From assembly GCF_009696485.1 (NCBI RefSeq), contig NZ_VULY01000018.1, positions 1,728,001 through 1,792,000 on the forward strand: DNA of 64,000 nucleotides, written 5' to 3'. Below, piece after piece: positions 27,046 to 34,337 of this stretch (positions are counted from its first letter, which is position 1; each line of letters begins with the position of its first letter). Both the position numbers and the translations under genes were made by a program. The stretch comes from Suipraeoptans intestinalis (lineage in GTDB: Bacteria > Bacillota > Clostridia > Lachnospirales > Lachnospiraceae). Under the pieces are notes generated by a model that worked only from the letters and a program-made list of their open reading frames with translations, was not told the origin of the DNA and did not search any database.

Positions 27046-27738
27046 ATGTGGGAAGCATTACAAGAAAGAATTTATCTGAATTTTATCAGCGATGAGCGGT
27101 GGAAGTATGTGGTGGACGGGCTGCTTGTGACTTTGAAAGTGACATTTTTTGCAGTGCTGATCGGAATCGTTCTGGGATTTCTGGTGGCGGCGATCCGCTC
27201 CACCAGCGAGCAGACGGGCAAGCTTAAGATTCTGGATTTCTTTTGCAGGATCTACCTGACGGTCATTCGCGGAACACCTGTGGTCGTACAGCTTTTGATC
27301 ATCTACTTTGTGATCTTTGGAAGCGCAGATATCAATAAGGTCGTGGTGGCGGTCATGGCTTTCGGGCTCAATTCCGGAGCTTATGTGGCGGAGATCTTCC
27401 GCTCCGGGATCATGTCCATTGACAAGGGACAGTTTGAAGCCGGAAGAAGTCTTGGATTTACCTATGGACAGACGATGGTGCATATCATTATGCCGCAGGC
27501 TTTTAAAAACGTCCTGCCGGCTCTTGGAAATGAGTTTATCGTGTTGCTAAAGGAAACTTCTGTGGCAGGCTATATTGCGCTACAGGATCTGACCAAGAGC
27601 GGAGACATTATCCGAAGCAGGACCTATGACGCATTTATGCCGCTGCTGGCGGTGGCGGCGATCTACCTGATCATGGTAGTAGTCTTTACAAAACTGGTAA
27701 ATATGCTGGAAAGGAGGCTGAGGAGCAGTGACCACTAA
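27046..27738 (+). CDS. Polar amino acid ABC transporter, permease
   Basis: 230 residues with about five membrane helices. The His/Glu/Gln permease block is present ([18 protein letters not shown]), and the EAA loop ([30 protein letters not shown]) contacts the ATPase. 43 bases after the binding-protein gene and overlapping the ATPase gene by 11 bases, so the three genes form one importer operon. Confidence 0.95.
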   Translation: MWEALQERIYLNFISDERWKYVVDGLLVTLKVTFFAVLIGIVLGFLVAAIRSTSEQTGKLKILDFFCRIYLTVIRGTPVVVQLLIIYFVIFGSADINKVVVAVMAFGLNSGAYVAEIFRSGIMSIDKGQFEAGRSLGFTYGQTMVHIIMPQAFKNVLPALGNEFIVLLKETSVAGYIALQDLTKSGDIIRSRTYDAFMPLLAVAAIYLIMVVVFTKLVNMLERRLRSSDH

Positions 27739-28474
27739 AACGGGAGAAGTATTGATCCGGGTAGAAGGCCTCCAGAAGCAGTTCGGGAAGATGTACGCGC
27801 TGGATAACGTATCGGAGGAGATCAAAAAAGGAGAAGTGGTAGTGGTAGTGGGACCTTCCGGTTCCGGAAAATCCACCTTTCTGCGATCATTGAATCTGTT
27901 GGAGATCCCTTCCAGCGGGCATGTATATTTTGAAGGGGTGGATATCACAGATAAAAAGGTGGATATCAACCGACACCGGCAGAAGATGGGAATGGTATTC
28001 CAGCATTTTAACCTCTTCCCTCATAAGACCATTTTGGAAAATATCACCCTGGCTCCCATGAAGCTTTTGGGAAAGAGCAGGCAGGAGGCGGAAGAGGAAG
28101 CCAAAAAGCTGCTGCAGCTGGTAGGTCTGGAGGAAAAAGCAGGCGTTTATCCTTCCCAGCTGTCAGGCGGACAGAAGCAGAGGATCGCTATTGTGCGGGC
28201 ATTGGCAATGGAGCCGGAAGTGATGCTGTTTGACGAGCCTACATCGGCGTTGGATCCCGAAATGGTGGGAGAAGTGCTGGAGCTGATGAAGCGTCTGGCA
28301 AAAGACGGCATGACTATGGTGGTAGTCACGCATGAGATGGGATTTGCAAAGGAAGTGGCGACCAGAGTGATCTTTATGGATGAAGGAAAGATCAAGGAGC
28401 AGGGGAAGCCCAAGGAGTTTTTTGAAAATCCCAGGGATGAAAGGCTGCAGGAATTTCTATCGAAAGTGTTGTAA
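27728..28474 (+). CDS. Polar amino acid ABC transporter, ATP-binding protein (GlnQ-like)
   Basis: 248 residues. Walker A is GPSGSGKST, the ABC signature LSGGQKQR, Walker [13 protein letters not shown], and the switch His lies in [10 protein letters not shown]. The GTG start (TGAGGAGCAGTG) lies within the permease gene end. It powers amino acid import. The closest named family is GlnQ/HisP. Confidence 0.95.
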   Translation: MTTKTGEVLIRVEGLQKQFGKMYALDNVSEEIKKGEVVVVVGPSGSGKSTFLRSLNLLEIPSSGHVYFEGVDITDKKVDINRHRQKMGMVFQHFNLFPHKTILENITLAPMKLLGKSRQEAEEEAKKLLQLVGLEEKAGVYPSQLSGGQKQRIAIVRALAMEPEVMLFDEPTSALDPEMVGEVLELMKRLAKDGMTMVVVTHEMGFAKEVATRVIFMDEGKIKEQGKPKEFFENPRDERLQEFLSKVL

Positions 28475-28475
28475 T

Positions 28476-29849
28476 ATGAGATATCAGGAAGTAAGAAAAG
28501 GCAGGTTTTTACACCGTCCCAACCGCTTTGTGGCACAGGTAGAACTGAATGGGAAGGTAGAGACCGTCCATGTAAAGAATACAGGGAGATGCCGGGAACT
28601 TTTGCCGGAGGGAGCAGAGGTCTATTTGGAACATGCGGATCATCCGGGACGCCGGACACAGTGGGATCTGATCGCAGTAAAAAAGGGAAAGCGGCTGATC
28701 AACATGGACTCTCAGATACCCAATCGGGTCGTAGAGGAATGGATAGACGCCGGACACCTGTTTCCGGATAAAACAAAGGTGCAAAGAGAATATTCTTATG
28801 GGGAATCCCGGATAGACCTCTATGTAGAGACGCCCGAAAAAAGGATTCTGATCGAAGTCAAGGGCGTGACACTGGAGGAATCAGGAAGAGTCCTGTTTCC
28901 CGATGCACCCAGCCAAAGAGCCATCAAGCATATGAAAGAACTTCAGCGTGCGGTAAAAGAGGGGTATGAAGCATACCTCTTTTTTGTGGTACAGATGAAG
29001 GGGGTAGAGTATCTCATTCCCAACGTCGAAACGCACCCGGAGTTTGCAAGGACGTTGCTGGAATCCAAAGAGGCGGGAGTCCGGATCCTGGCATATGACT
29101 GTGAGGTTACAAAAGACAGTATTTTTCTCAGGCAGGAAGTTCCGGTGATAGAAACGGTTTCACTCTTGTACGGCATGGCGGAGCCGGTGGCAGACTGGTA
29201 CGAGGCGCATAGGCGAGACCTGCCCTGGAGGAGAAAGCCGGAGCCTTACGGAGTCTGGGTATCGGAGATCATGCTGCAGCAGACCCGGGTGGAAGCCGTC
29301 AAGCGTTATTATGAACGGTTTATGGAAGAGCTTCCGTCGGTAGCTTCTCTGGCAAAGGCAGAGGAGGACACCCTTTTAAAGCTATGGGAAGGCCTGGGCT
29401 ACTACAACCGTGTCCGAAATATGCAGACGGCGGCCAGGACCATCATGGAGGATCATGGCGGGAGTTTCCCCTCCTCCTACGAGGAGATCCGGAAGCTGAA
29501 AGGGATCGGCACCTATACGGCAGGGGCGATCAGTGCGTTTGCCTACGGGATAGCAAAGCCGGCGGTAGATGGCAACGTGCTGCGAGTCATCACCCGGTAC
29601 CTGGCAATGGAAGAGGATATTGGAAATCCGGGAGTGAAAAAGAAGATCGAACAGCTTCTGGAGGATGTGATACCAAAGGGAAGAGCCAGTGCATTTGGCC
29701 AGGGACTGATAGAGATCGGCGCGCTGGTCTGCCTGCCTGTGGGAACTCCTAAATGCGCGGACTGTCCGCTGCAGGAACAATGCCTGGGAAGAAAGAGAGA
29801 TCTTTTGGATCGTCTGCCGCTTAAGAAAAAAGAGAAAAAAGAAGGATAG
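28476..29849 (+). CDS. SfsA-MutY fusion: DNA-binding nuclease-like SfsA joined to adenine glycosylase
   Basis: Residues 1-230 are SfsA: RFLHRPNRFVAQVELNGK, VKNTGRCRELLPEGAEVYLE, and the nuclease-like strand VEVKG-type motif in RILIEVKGVTLEE. From about residue 238 a MutY begins: WYEAHRRDLPWRRKPEPYGV, SEIMLQQTRVEAV, the helix-hairpin-helix LKGIGTYTAGAI, the catalytic Asp region PAVDGNVLRVITR and the 4-Cys iron-sulfur loop CLPVGTPKCADCPLQEQC. No stop and no good ribosome site separate the parts. MutY removes A opposite 8-oxoG. The MutY C-terminal domain is missing because of a frameshift at about 29824-29845; see the next entry. Starts 2 bases after the ATPase stop. Confidence 0.85.
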   Translation: MRYQEVRKGRFLHRPNRFVAQVELNGKVETVHVKNTGRCRELLPEGAEVYLEHADHPGRRTQWDLIAVKKGKRLINMDSQIPNRVVEEWIDAGHLFPDKTKVQREYSYGESRIDLYVETPEKRILIEVKGVTLEESGRVLFPDAPSQRAIKHMKELQRAVKEGYEAYLFFVVQMKGVEYLIPNVETHPEFARTLLESKEAGVRILAYDCEVTKDSIFLRQEVPVIETVSLLYGMAEPVADWYEAHRRDLPWRRKPEPYGVWVSEIMLQQTRVEAVKRYYERFMEELPSVASLAKAEEDTLLKLWEGLGYYNRVRNMQTAARTIMEDHGGSFPSSYEEIRKLKGIGTYTAGAISAFAYGIAKPAVDGNVLRVITRYLAMEEDIGNPGVKKKIEQLLEDVIPKGRASAFGQGLIEIGALVCLPVGTPKCADCPLQEQCLGRKRDLLDRLPLKKKEKKEG

Positions 29850-29887
29850 AAGAAAAAACGGTATTTCTGTTCCGGGAGGAGGACAGA

Positions 29888-30211
29888 GTGGCCATCCAAA
29901 AGAGAGAAGGGAAAGGGCTGCTGGCAGGCTTGTATGAGTTTCCCAATGCTTTGGGGCATCTGACACAGGAAGAGGCGTTGGAATACTGTAAGGCCAGAGG
30001 ACTGATGCCGGTACGCATCCGCAGGCTTCCGGAAGCCAGACACATATTCAGCCATGTGGAATGGGAGATGATCGGATATGAGGTTCTGGTGGATGATCTG
30101 GAAAAAACTAATACGGAGGGCTTTCTTTTTGTGAATAGAAAACATATCGCAAAAGAATATGCCATCCCATCGGCCTTTGACGCATATACCAGGTATGCGG
30201 GAATCAAATAG
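29888..30211 (+). CDS. MutY C-terminal NUDIX-like domain, split off by a frameshift
   Basis: The frame from about 29825 reads RRIEEKTVFLFREEDRVAIQ and continues GLLAGLYEFPNALG. This is the start of the MutY C-terminal domain that recognises 8-oxoG. Joined to the previous frame by a -1 shift after GAG AAA AAA, it gives KKRRIEEKTV, as expected for MutY. One A is probably missing from the A6 run at 29835-29840. A GTG at 29888 with GGGAGGAGG upstream could start translation of this piece alone. If the shift is real, MutY lacks its oxoG-reading domain. Confidence 0.75.
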   Translation: MAIQKREGKGLLAGLYEFPNALGHLTQEEALEYCKARGLMPVRIRRLPEARHIFSHVEWEMIGYEVLVDDLEKTNTEGFLFVNRKHIAKEYAIPSAFDAYTRYAGIK

Positions 30212-30239
30212 AGAGAGGTTTCAAATGCGATCCGGAAAA

Positions 30240-30279
30240 TTGCGTGACACCCGTCGATGGGTGGATGATTGTGACGCAA
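30240..30279. other. Hairpin between mutY and its terminator
   Basis: Outer stem TTGCGT/ACGCAA and inner ACCC/GGGT; first of three dyads in about 140 bases. Function unknown. Confidence 0.4.
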
Positions 30280-30326
30280 AAGGAGATCCATCCAGTTGTT
30301 TCAGAACGGAATGGATCTCCTTTTTT
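30278..30326 (+). terminator. Intrinsic terminator after mutY
   Basis: AAAAGGAGATCCAT pairs perfectly with ATGGATCTCCTTTT, followed by more T. Confidence 0.9.
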
Positions 30327-30337
30327 AAATGATAAGA

Positions 30338-30377
30338 GCCGGACAGGTCGGATGCTGCAGCATCCGACCTGTCCGGC
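30338..30377. repeat. Perfect 40-bp palindrome
   Basis: GCCGGACAGGTCGGATGCTG is followed at once by its exact reverse complement, with no spacer (centre CTGCAG). TTTTTT starts 6 bases later on the plus strand. It lies between convergent mutY and hemerythrin genes, so it may be an extra terminator, but absence of a loop is unusual. Confidence 0.85.
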
Positions 30378-30393
30378 ATAAGCTTTTTTCGGC

Positions 30394-30816
30394 TTACAGG
30401 CGTTCGTTGTTCTCGCGCATAAATTTGTATTCGGCAACGGAACGGTCAAAGCCCTCAATATGGGTATAGAACCACTGGATCACATTTTCTTTGACCTTCT
30501 CTACAAATGCGTTGGAGGGGCCTTCCTCTTCCGCCAGCATCTGATCCAGATCCTTGATGGTCTCCTTAAAGATGGCATGCTGTGCCAGATGCTTTTCGAT
30601 ACCAGGGTAGTCGATCTCTTTTTGAAGCTGCTCTTCCGCAGAAAAATGGAAATCGGTGTAGTCGGCCAGATAATCCAGGGTACGGACAGCCACCGCCTTT
30701 TCATTTCCAAGCTCACAGCTTTCCAGAAGCTTGTTCATCCTGCCGATCAGCTCTTCGTGCTGAGTGTCGATCATTTCATTTCCGGTTACGAGGTTTTCAC
30801 TAAATTCTGCATACAT
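30394..30816 (-). CDS. Bacteriohemerythrin
   Basis: 140 residues; a single four-helix hemerythrin domain. All seven di-iron ligands can be matched: His20 (DTQHEEL), His57 and Glu61 (FHFSAEE), His76 and His80 (EKHLAQHAIF), His119 and Asp124 (THIEGFD). Such proteins bind O2 reversibly and in anaerobes are thought to buffer or sense oxygen; some also handle NO or iron. It lies 25 bases downstream of the PAP2 gene on the same strand and may share its transcript. The 40-bp palindrome follows the stop. Confidence 0.93.
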   Translation of the reverse strand: MYAEFSENLVTGNEMIDTQHEELIGRMNKLLESCELGNEKAVAVRTLDYLADYTDFHFSAEEQLQKEIDYPGIEKHLAQHAIFKETIKDLDQMLAEEEGPSNAFVEKVKENVIQWFYTHIEGFDRSVAEYKFMRENNERL

Positions 30817-30841
30817 AAAAGAATCCTCCCTTTGATAAAAA

Positions 30842-31510
30842 TTATGTAGGTTGCTGAGATAAACTCACTGCTTTCTTTTCCTGGGTGACATAGACAAAGG
30901 GATAGATGATACAGGCCATCCCGATGGCGGCTACAACGTCGATGACAGAATGCTGCTTCAAAAACATAGTAGACAAAATGATCAAGAAAGACAGCAGATA
31001 AATTCCAAAACTGATTATGGGTTTTTTCCGCAGCGCCTGACTGTGTCGGGTGGCAATACAGACGCCCAGGGAATTAAACACATGGATACTGGGCAGTACA
31101 TTGGTAGAGGTATCCGCCTGATACAAATGACGCACAACGGAGGTAAACACATTGTCCCGGGGGAACACGTCCGGACGCAGGTTTACGGCATTGGGAAAAA
31201 TCGTGCAGATGATCAGAAACAAAGTCATCCCCACAAATAAAAATCCGGTCAAACGGTAAAATAAATCCTTGTCTGTAAAGAAAAAATACAAAATAACAGA
31301 AGCAATCAACAAAAACCACAACAGGTATGGGACAATAAAATACTCTACAAAAGGAATGTGATCATCTAAGGCAGAGTGGATCACATGATACCGGATGGAA
31401 GTCCTGCCTTCCAGATAAAAGAACCACGGTATATAAATAAAGCTGTAGAGAAAGACCCAGGCATGCTTGTACTTTTTCAGTAATTGCTTCCAGAAAGCTG
31501 GCTCGCTCAT
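30842..31510 (-). CDS. PAP2-family membrane phosphatase
   Basis: 222 residues with about six membrane helices. The phosphatase motifs are NVLPSIHVFNSLG (C2, Ser-x-x-His) and LKQHSVIDVVAAIGM (C3, His-x-x-x-Asp). The DUF/Aur1-like order, with a hydrophilic loop PNAVNLRPDVFP before the motif, resembles inositol phosphorylceramide synthase-type PAP2 proteins. Likely substrate is a lipid phosphate such as phosphatidate or an isoprenoid diphosphate, acting at the outer face; not certain. The ATG at 31510 has GAAGGAG upstream. Neighbours are a glycerophosphodiesterase and a lipid kinase, which supports lipid turnover. Confidence 0.88.
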   Translation of the reverse strand: MSEPAFWKQLLKKYKHAWVFLYSFIYIPWFFYLEGRTSIRYHVIHSALDDHIPFVEYFIVPYLLWFLLIASVILYFFFTDKDLFYRLTGFLFVGMTLFLIICTIFPNAVNLRPDVFPRDNVFTSVVRHLYQADTSTNVLPSIHVFNSLGVCIATRHSQALRKKPIISFGIYLLSFLIILSTMFLKQHSVIDVVAAIGMACIIYPFVYVTQEKKAVSLSQQPT

Positions 31511-31556
31511 GCTCGAAACTCCTTCCGCTCTATAAGACTGTTTTAAATTTAGGGGA

Positions 31557-31585
31557 ATTATAACATGAAACCCCGGAATCAACAA
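31557..31585 (-). promoter_or_regulatory. Promoter of the PAP2-hemerythrin pair
   Basis: Minus strand: TTGTTG, 17 bases ending in TGT, then TATAAT, so it also has an extended -10. It lies 47 bases before the PAP2 start. Confidence 0.65.
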
Positions 31586-31718
31586 CCGTATTCAGGATTT
31601 CTTCATGGTTTCTTCATATTTTTCCAATAGAAAAAAGGATTTGAAAGAAATCTATGGCAGATTTTCACAGGGAGCGGGGGCAAATATCAGGGGAACGGCA
31701 GCCTGTCAGGAGTTGTGG

Positions 31719-32564
31719 CTACGACCGGGAGGAAGCTTCCGGTGGGGAAGGATATTCCGCAGCAGGAACCTCAAAAATCTGCATATCGAAATGCCTGCGC
31801 CCATAGGAAAGAGCCTGAGAGGTTCGAAGCGTCCATACGGCGATGGGAAGACCAAACAGCTTTCGCAGGAGGGTGACCGATACAGAGGGGAGGTGTGTCA
31901 TCTTATAGGACACAAAATCCGGTCTGCCAAGGAGATTGCATAGGAGGTGACGCACCAGAAAACGCAGGATACAGGATTCCCGGTCATGGGGAGAATTGAG
32001 TCTGCAGGACAACTGCCCCCGCAAAATATGGGGAGCATGGAAACGGAACCAGAGCAGTCCCATGGTGTGAAAGGACTGAACAAAAAAATCCCCCGGATAA
32101 GCTTCCAGCAGAGGCAGGCAGGCTCTGCAGATGGCCAGGGAAGACGTGGGGATCTTCAGCTCGATCAGAAGAGGCACCCGGGCGTCCACCAAAGCCAAAA
32201 CATCAGAAAGAAGGGGAATTCTATAAGAAGTTCCGGAAAGAGAGAGGCGAGAAAGCTCTGCCCACGTCATGGTTTCCGGCATCCCGGAAACGCCGCAGAT
32301 CCGATCCAATGTGTCGTCATGGAAGACGATAAGCTTTCCGTCCCCGGTCAGATGCACGTCCAGTTCGATCCCGTACCCTCTGTCAATAGCGGCTTGAAAA
32401 GCCGGCAGGGAATTTTCAGGAACACCTTTTTCTGCGCAGTGATAGCCTCTGTGGGCGAAAAGAGTGCCTGAAAACCTTTTCATGACCTTTCGGGTGGTAA
32501 GACGGGGGAGGAGAAAAAACAGGTAGACAATCCCGATACAACAAAACAAAATCAAGTACTTCAT
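31719..32564 (-). CDS. Membrane-anchored glycerophosphodiester phosphodiesterase
   Basis: 281 residues. One N-terminal membrane helix (YLILFCCIGIVYLFFLLP) is followed by a GDPD TIM barrel: FAHRGYHCAEKGVPENSLPAF, ELDVHLTGDGKLIVFHDDTLDR and LIELKIP contain the catalytic His pair and metal-binding Glu/Asp. It hydrolyses glycerophosphodiesters from membrane lipids to glycerol-3-phosphate and an alcohol. The C-terminal portion is less conserved but intact. Between the TetR/lipid kinase pair and the PAP2 gene on the same strand. Confidence 0.92.
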   Translation of the reverse strand: MKYLILFCCIGIVYLFFLLPRLTTRKVMKRFSGTLFAHRGYHCAEKGVPENSLPAFQAAIDRGYGIELDVHLTGDGKLIVFHDDTLDRICGVSGMPETMTWAELSRLSLSGTSYRIPLLSDVLALVDARVPLLIELKIPTSSLAICRACLPLLEAYPGDFFVQSFHTMGLLWFRFHAPHILRGQLSCRLNSPHDRESCILRFLVRHLLCNLLGRPDFVSYKMTHLPSVSVTLLRKLFGLPIAVWTLRTSQALSYGRRHFDMQIFEVPAAEYPSPPEASSRS

Positions 32565-32618
32565 AGAGGAATAACCTTCTTACAACATTTTTTTGTAACA
32601 TTTAGAAGCTTCCGGGGC

Positions 32619-33539
32619 TTAGACCAAAGTCATGACCCGGAGAGTTTCCGGCTCCAGGGAAACCTTTATTTGCTTCTGCAAAAAGACCGGCTCTCCATCG
32701 GTGTGGAGGGGGAGCGGCGTCTGTGTCCGTATTTCCAGGTTCTGGAAGGAAAGAAGGGAGACGCCCCGGAAAGGGGTGTGAAGCCCGTGAAAGGAAAGCG
32801 GAAGCAGAAACAGCGCTTTTAATTTTGACATGTCTGAAACTATGAGGGCATTTAATCTGCGGTCGTGGCTGTTTGCCTTGGGACAAAATTTCAGGCCGCC
32901 GCCTTCATAGGGCTGGTTCATCACTGCCACAAAAAAAGCGTTCTTGTAGCCGAGCGTTTTGTGACCGTCCACAACCAGTTCCACATCCTGCGGGATCAGG
33001 GCAGCGATCCTGCGAACGGCGATCCCCGCATAGGCAAGCTTTCCCAGCTTCAGCTTGTTTAACAGCAGCTTTAAAGGAGAAACGGCCATTTCGTGACAGA
33101 CGCTGGCGTCAAAACCGATCCCGGTGCTGACGGCAAAGCGCCTTTTTTTATTGCCATGCCAAAGAACCCCCACATCCATGTTGGTGAAGTGGGAGGGCTT
33201 CAGCAGATATTCGATCGCAGTAACAGGATCGGAGGGAAGCTTCAGACTTCTGGCAAAATCATTGCCGGAACCAATGGGGATATAGCCCAGAGTCACCCTG
33301 TCGAGAAAGGTGATCCCATTGATGACTTCGTTGATGGTACCGTCGCCTCCCAGGGCGATCAGAGTATGGGAGTCTCCATCGGAAGTGATCTGGGAAACGA
33401 TCCGGGAGGCATGATGCTGGTATTTGGTGAAAAATACCTGATGCTGCACCTTTCTTTCCTGAAGGATCTGCTGGATCTGCTTCCAGATCCGACTTCCCAG
33501 GCCGGATCTGGCGTTAGGGTTGACAATAAAAGTAATCAT
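32619..33539 (-). CDS. Diacylglycerol kinase-family lipid kinase
   Basis: 306 residues. N-terminal FIVNPNARSGLG and the catalytic ALGGDGTINEVINGI, then GSGNDFARSLKLPSDP, are the DagK_cat signatures of the DgkB/YegS group. The C-terminal beta-sandwich is present. It phosphorylates diacylglycerol or a related lipid with ATP on the inner face of the membrane. It starts 14 bases after the TetR gene, so the two are co-transcribed. Whether the substrate is diacylglycerol, recycled from lipoteichoic acid synthesis, is not shown by the sequence. Confidence 0.92.
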   Translation of the reverse strand: MITFIVNPNARSGLGSRIWKQIQQILQERKVQHQVFFTKYQHHASRIVSQITSDGDSHTLIALGGDGTINEVINGITFLDRVTLGYIPIGSGNDFARSLKLPSDPVTAIEYLLKPSHFTNMDVGVLWHGNKKRRFAVSTGIGFDASVCHEMAVSPLKLLLNKLKLGKLAYAGIAVRRIAALIPQDVELVVDGHKTLGYKNAFFVAVMNQPYEGGGLKFCPKANSHDRRLNALIVSDMSKLKALFLLPLSFHGLHTPFRGVSLLSFQNLEIRTQTPLPLHTDGEPVFLQKQIKVSLEPETLRVMTLV

Positions 33540-33553
33540 AATAGTCCTTTCTT

Positions 33554-34156
33554 TTAAAGGAGCCCACTGAGATAAGTATCCAGGCTCCGCTGCATATTTT
33601 TTTCAAAGTCGGCCTGTCCGTTTTTCAGACACCACTCAAACACATTGCCGATCACGATCATACGGATATCGGTGGTGATCTCCTCTAAAGGAATACGGGG
33701 AGAAAAAATCCCGGCGTCTATGGCCTTCTGCAGATAATTGTGAACTGTAACGATGGGGTAAGGACGTTCCGTGCGGATGAGGGGATTTAAGGATTGATTT
33801 TTGGGCGTATAGTAGCTGCTCATAAACTCGACGCCCAGCTCCTTGCAGTAGTGGACATAGTTCAGATACACATGGATCACAGCTTCCTTGATCTCCCGGG
33901 CAGAGGAAGGAGCCTCCAGGCGGTCCGGGTCGATACTGGGCTGCTCCTCAATATAGTAGGAGAGCAGATCATCCTTGGTCTTGAAGTGGTGATAGAAGCT
34001 TCCGTTGGATACGCCGGCTTCCTCACAGATGTTTTTTATGGACAGCCTTTCGTAGCCTTCTCTTTGCAGGATCTGTCTGGCTGCCCGAAAGATCTTGGAT
34101 TTTGTTTCTTTGGATTTGCGCTGTTGCTTGGACAGCACGCCTGTGTCCTGAGTCAT
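33554..34156 (-). CDS. TetR-family transcriptional regulator
   Basis: 200 residues. N-terminal helix-turn-helix: KSKIFRAARQILQREGYERLSIKNICEEAGVSNGSFYHHFKTKDDLL, the standard TetR DNA-binding domain, followed by an all-helical ligand domain. First gene of the lipid kinase unit. A perfect 12-bp palindrome (34180-34191) lies near its transcription start and may be its own operator. The ligand is unknown. Confidence 0.93.
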   Translation of the reverse strand: MTQDTGVLSKQQRKSKETKSKIFRAARQILQREGYERLSIKNICEEAGVSNGSFYHHFKTKDDLLSYYIEEQPSIDPDRLEAPSSAREIKEAVIHVYLNYVHYCKELGVEFMSSYYTPKNQSLNPLIRTERPYPIVTVHNYLQKAIDAGIFSPRIPLEEITTDIRMIVIGNVFEWCLKNGQADFEKNMQRSLDTYLSGLL

Positions 34157-34179
34157 AGCGGGACTCCCTTCTGAAATGT

Positions 34180-34225
34180 CATAAATTTATGTGGAAAGTA
34201 TAACAGATTACGCTCTTGTTTTCAA
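34180..34225 (-). promoter_or_regulatory. tetR promoter and candidate operator
   Basis: Minus strand: TTGAAA (34220-34225), 17 bases, TATACT (34197-34202). The palindrome CATAAATTTATG (34180-34191) sits at the expected start of transcription. Confidence 0.65.
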
Positions 34226-34278
34226 GAAAATAAGAGGAAGGCAAAGGGAGTTTGCAGTTGCGGAAAGGAGGGGGATTT

Positions 34279-34287
34279 TGTTATACT
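34279..34287 (+). promoter_or_regulatory. Extended -10 promoter of tex
   Basis: TGTTATACT (TG at 34279, TATACT 34282-34287); no clear -35. About 50 bases before the chosen start. Confidence 0.5.
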
Positions 34288-34337
34288 GTATCATGCTGAG
34301 AGTGAAAAGAAAGCAGATGGAAAGTCGGGGAAAAAAG

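Noticed and set aside
30338-30377. 40-bp palindrome as the end of an insertion sequence
   Set aside because: No second copy and no transposase gene in the window.
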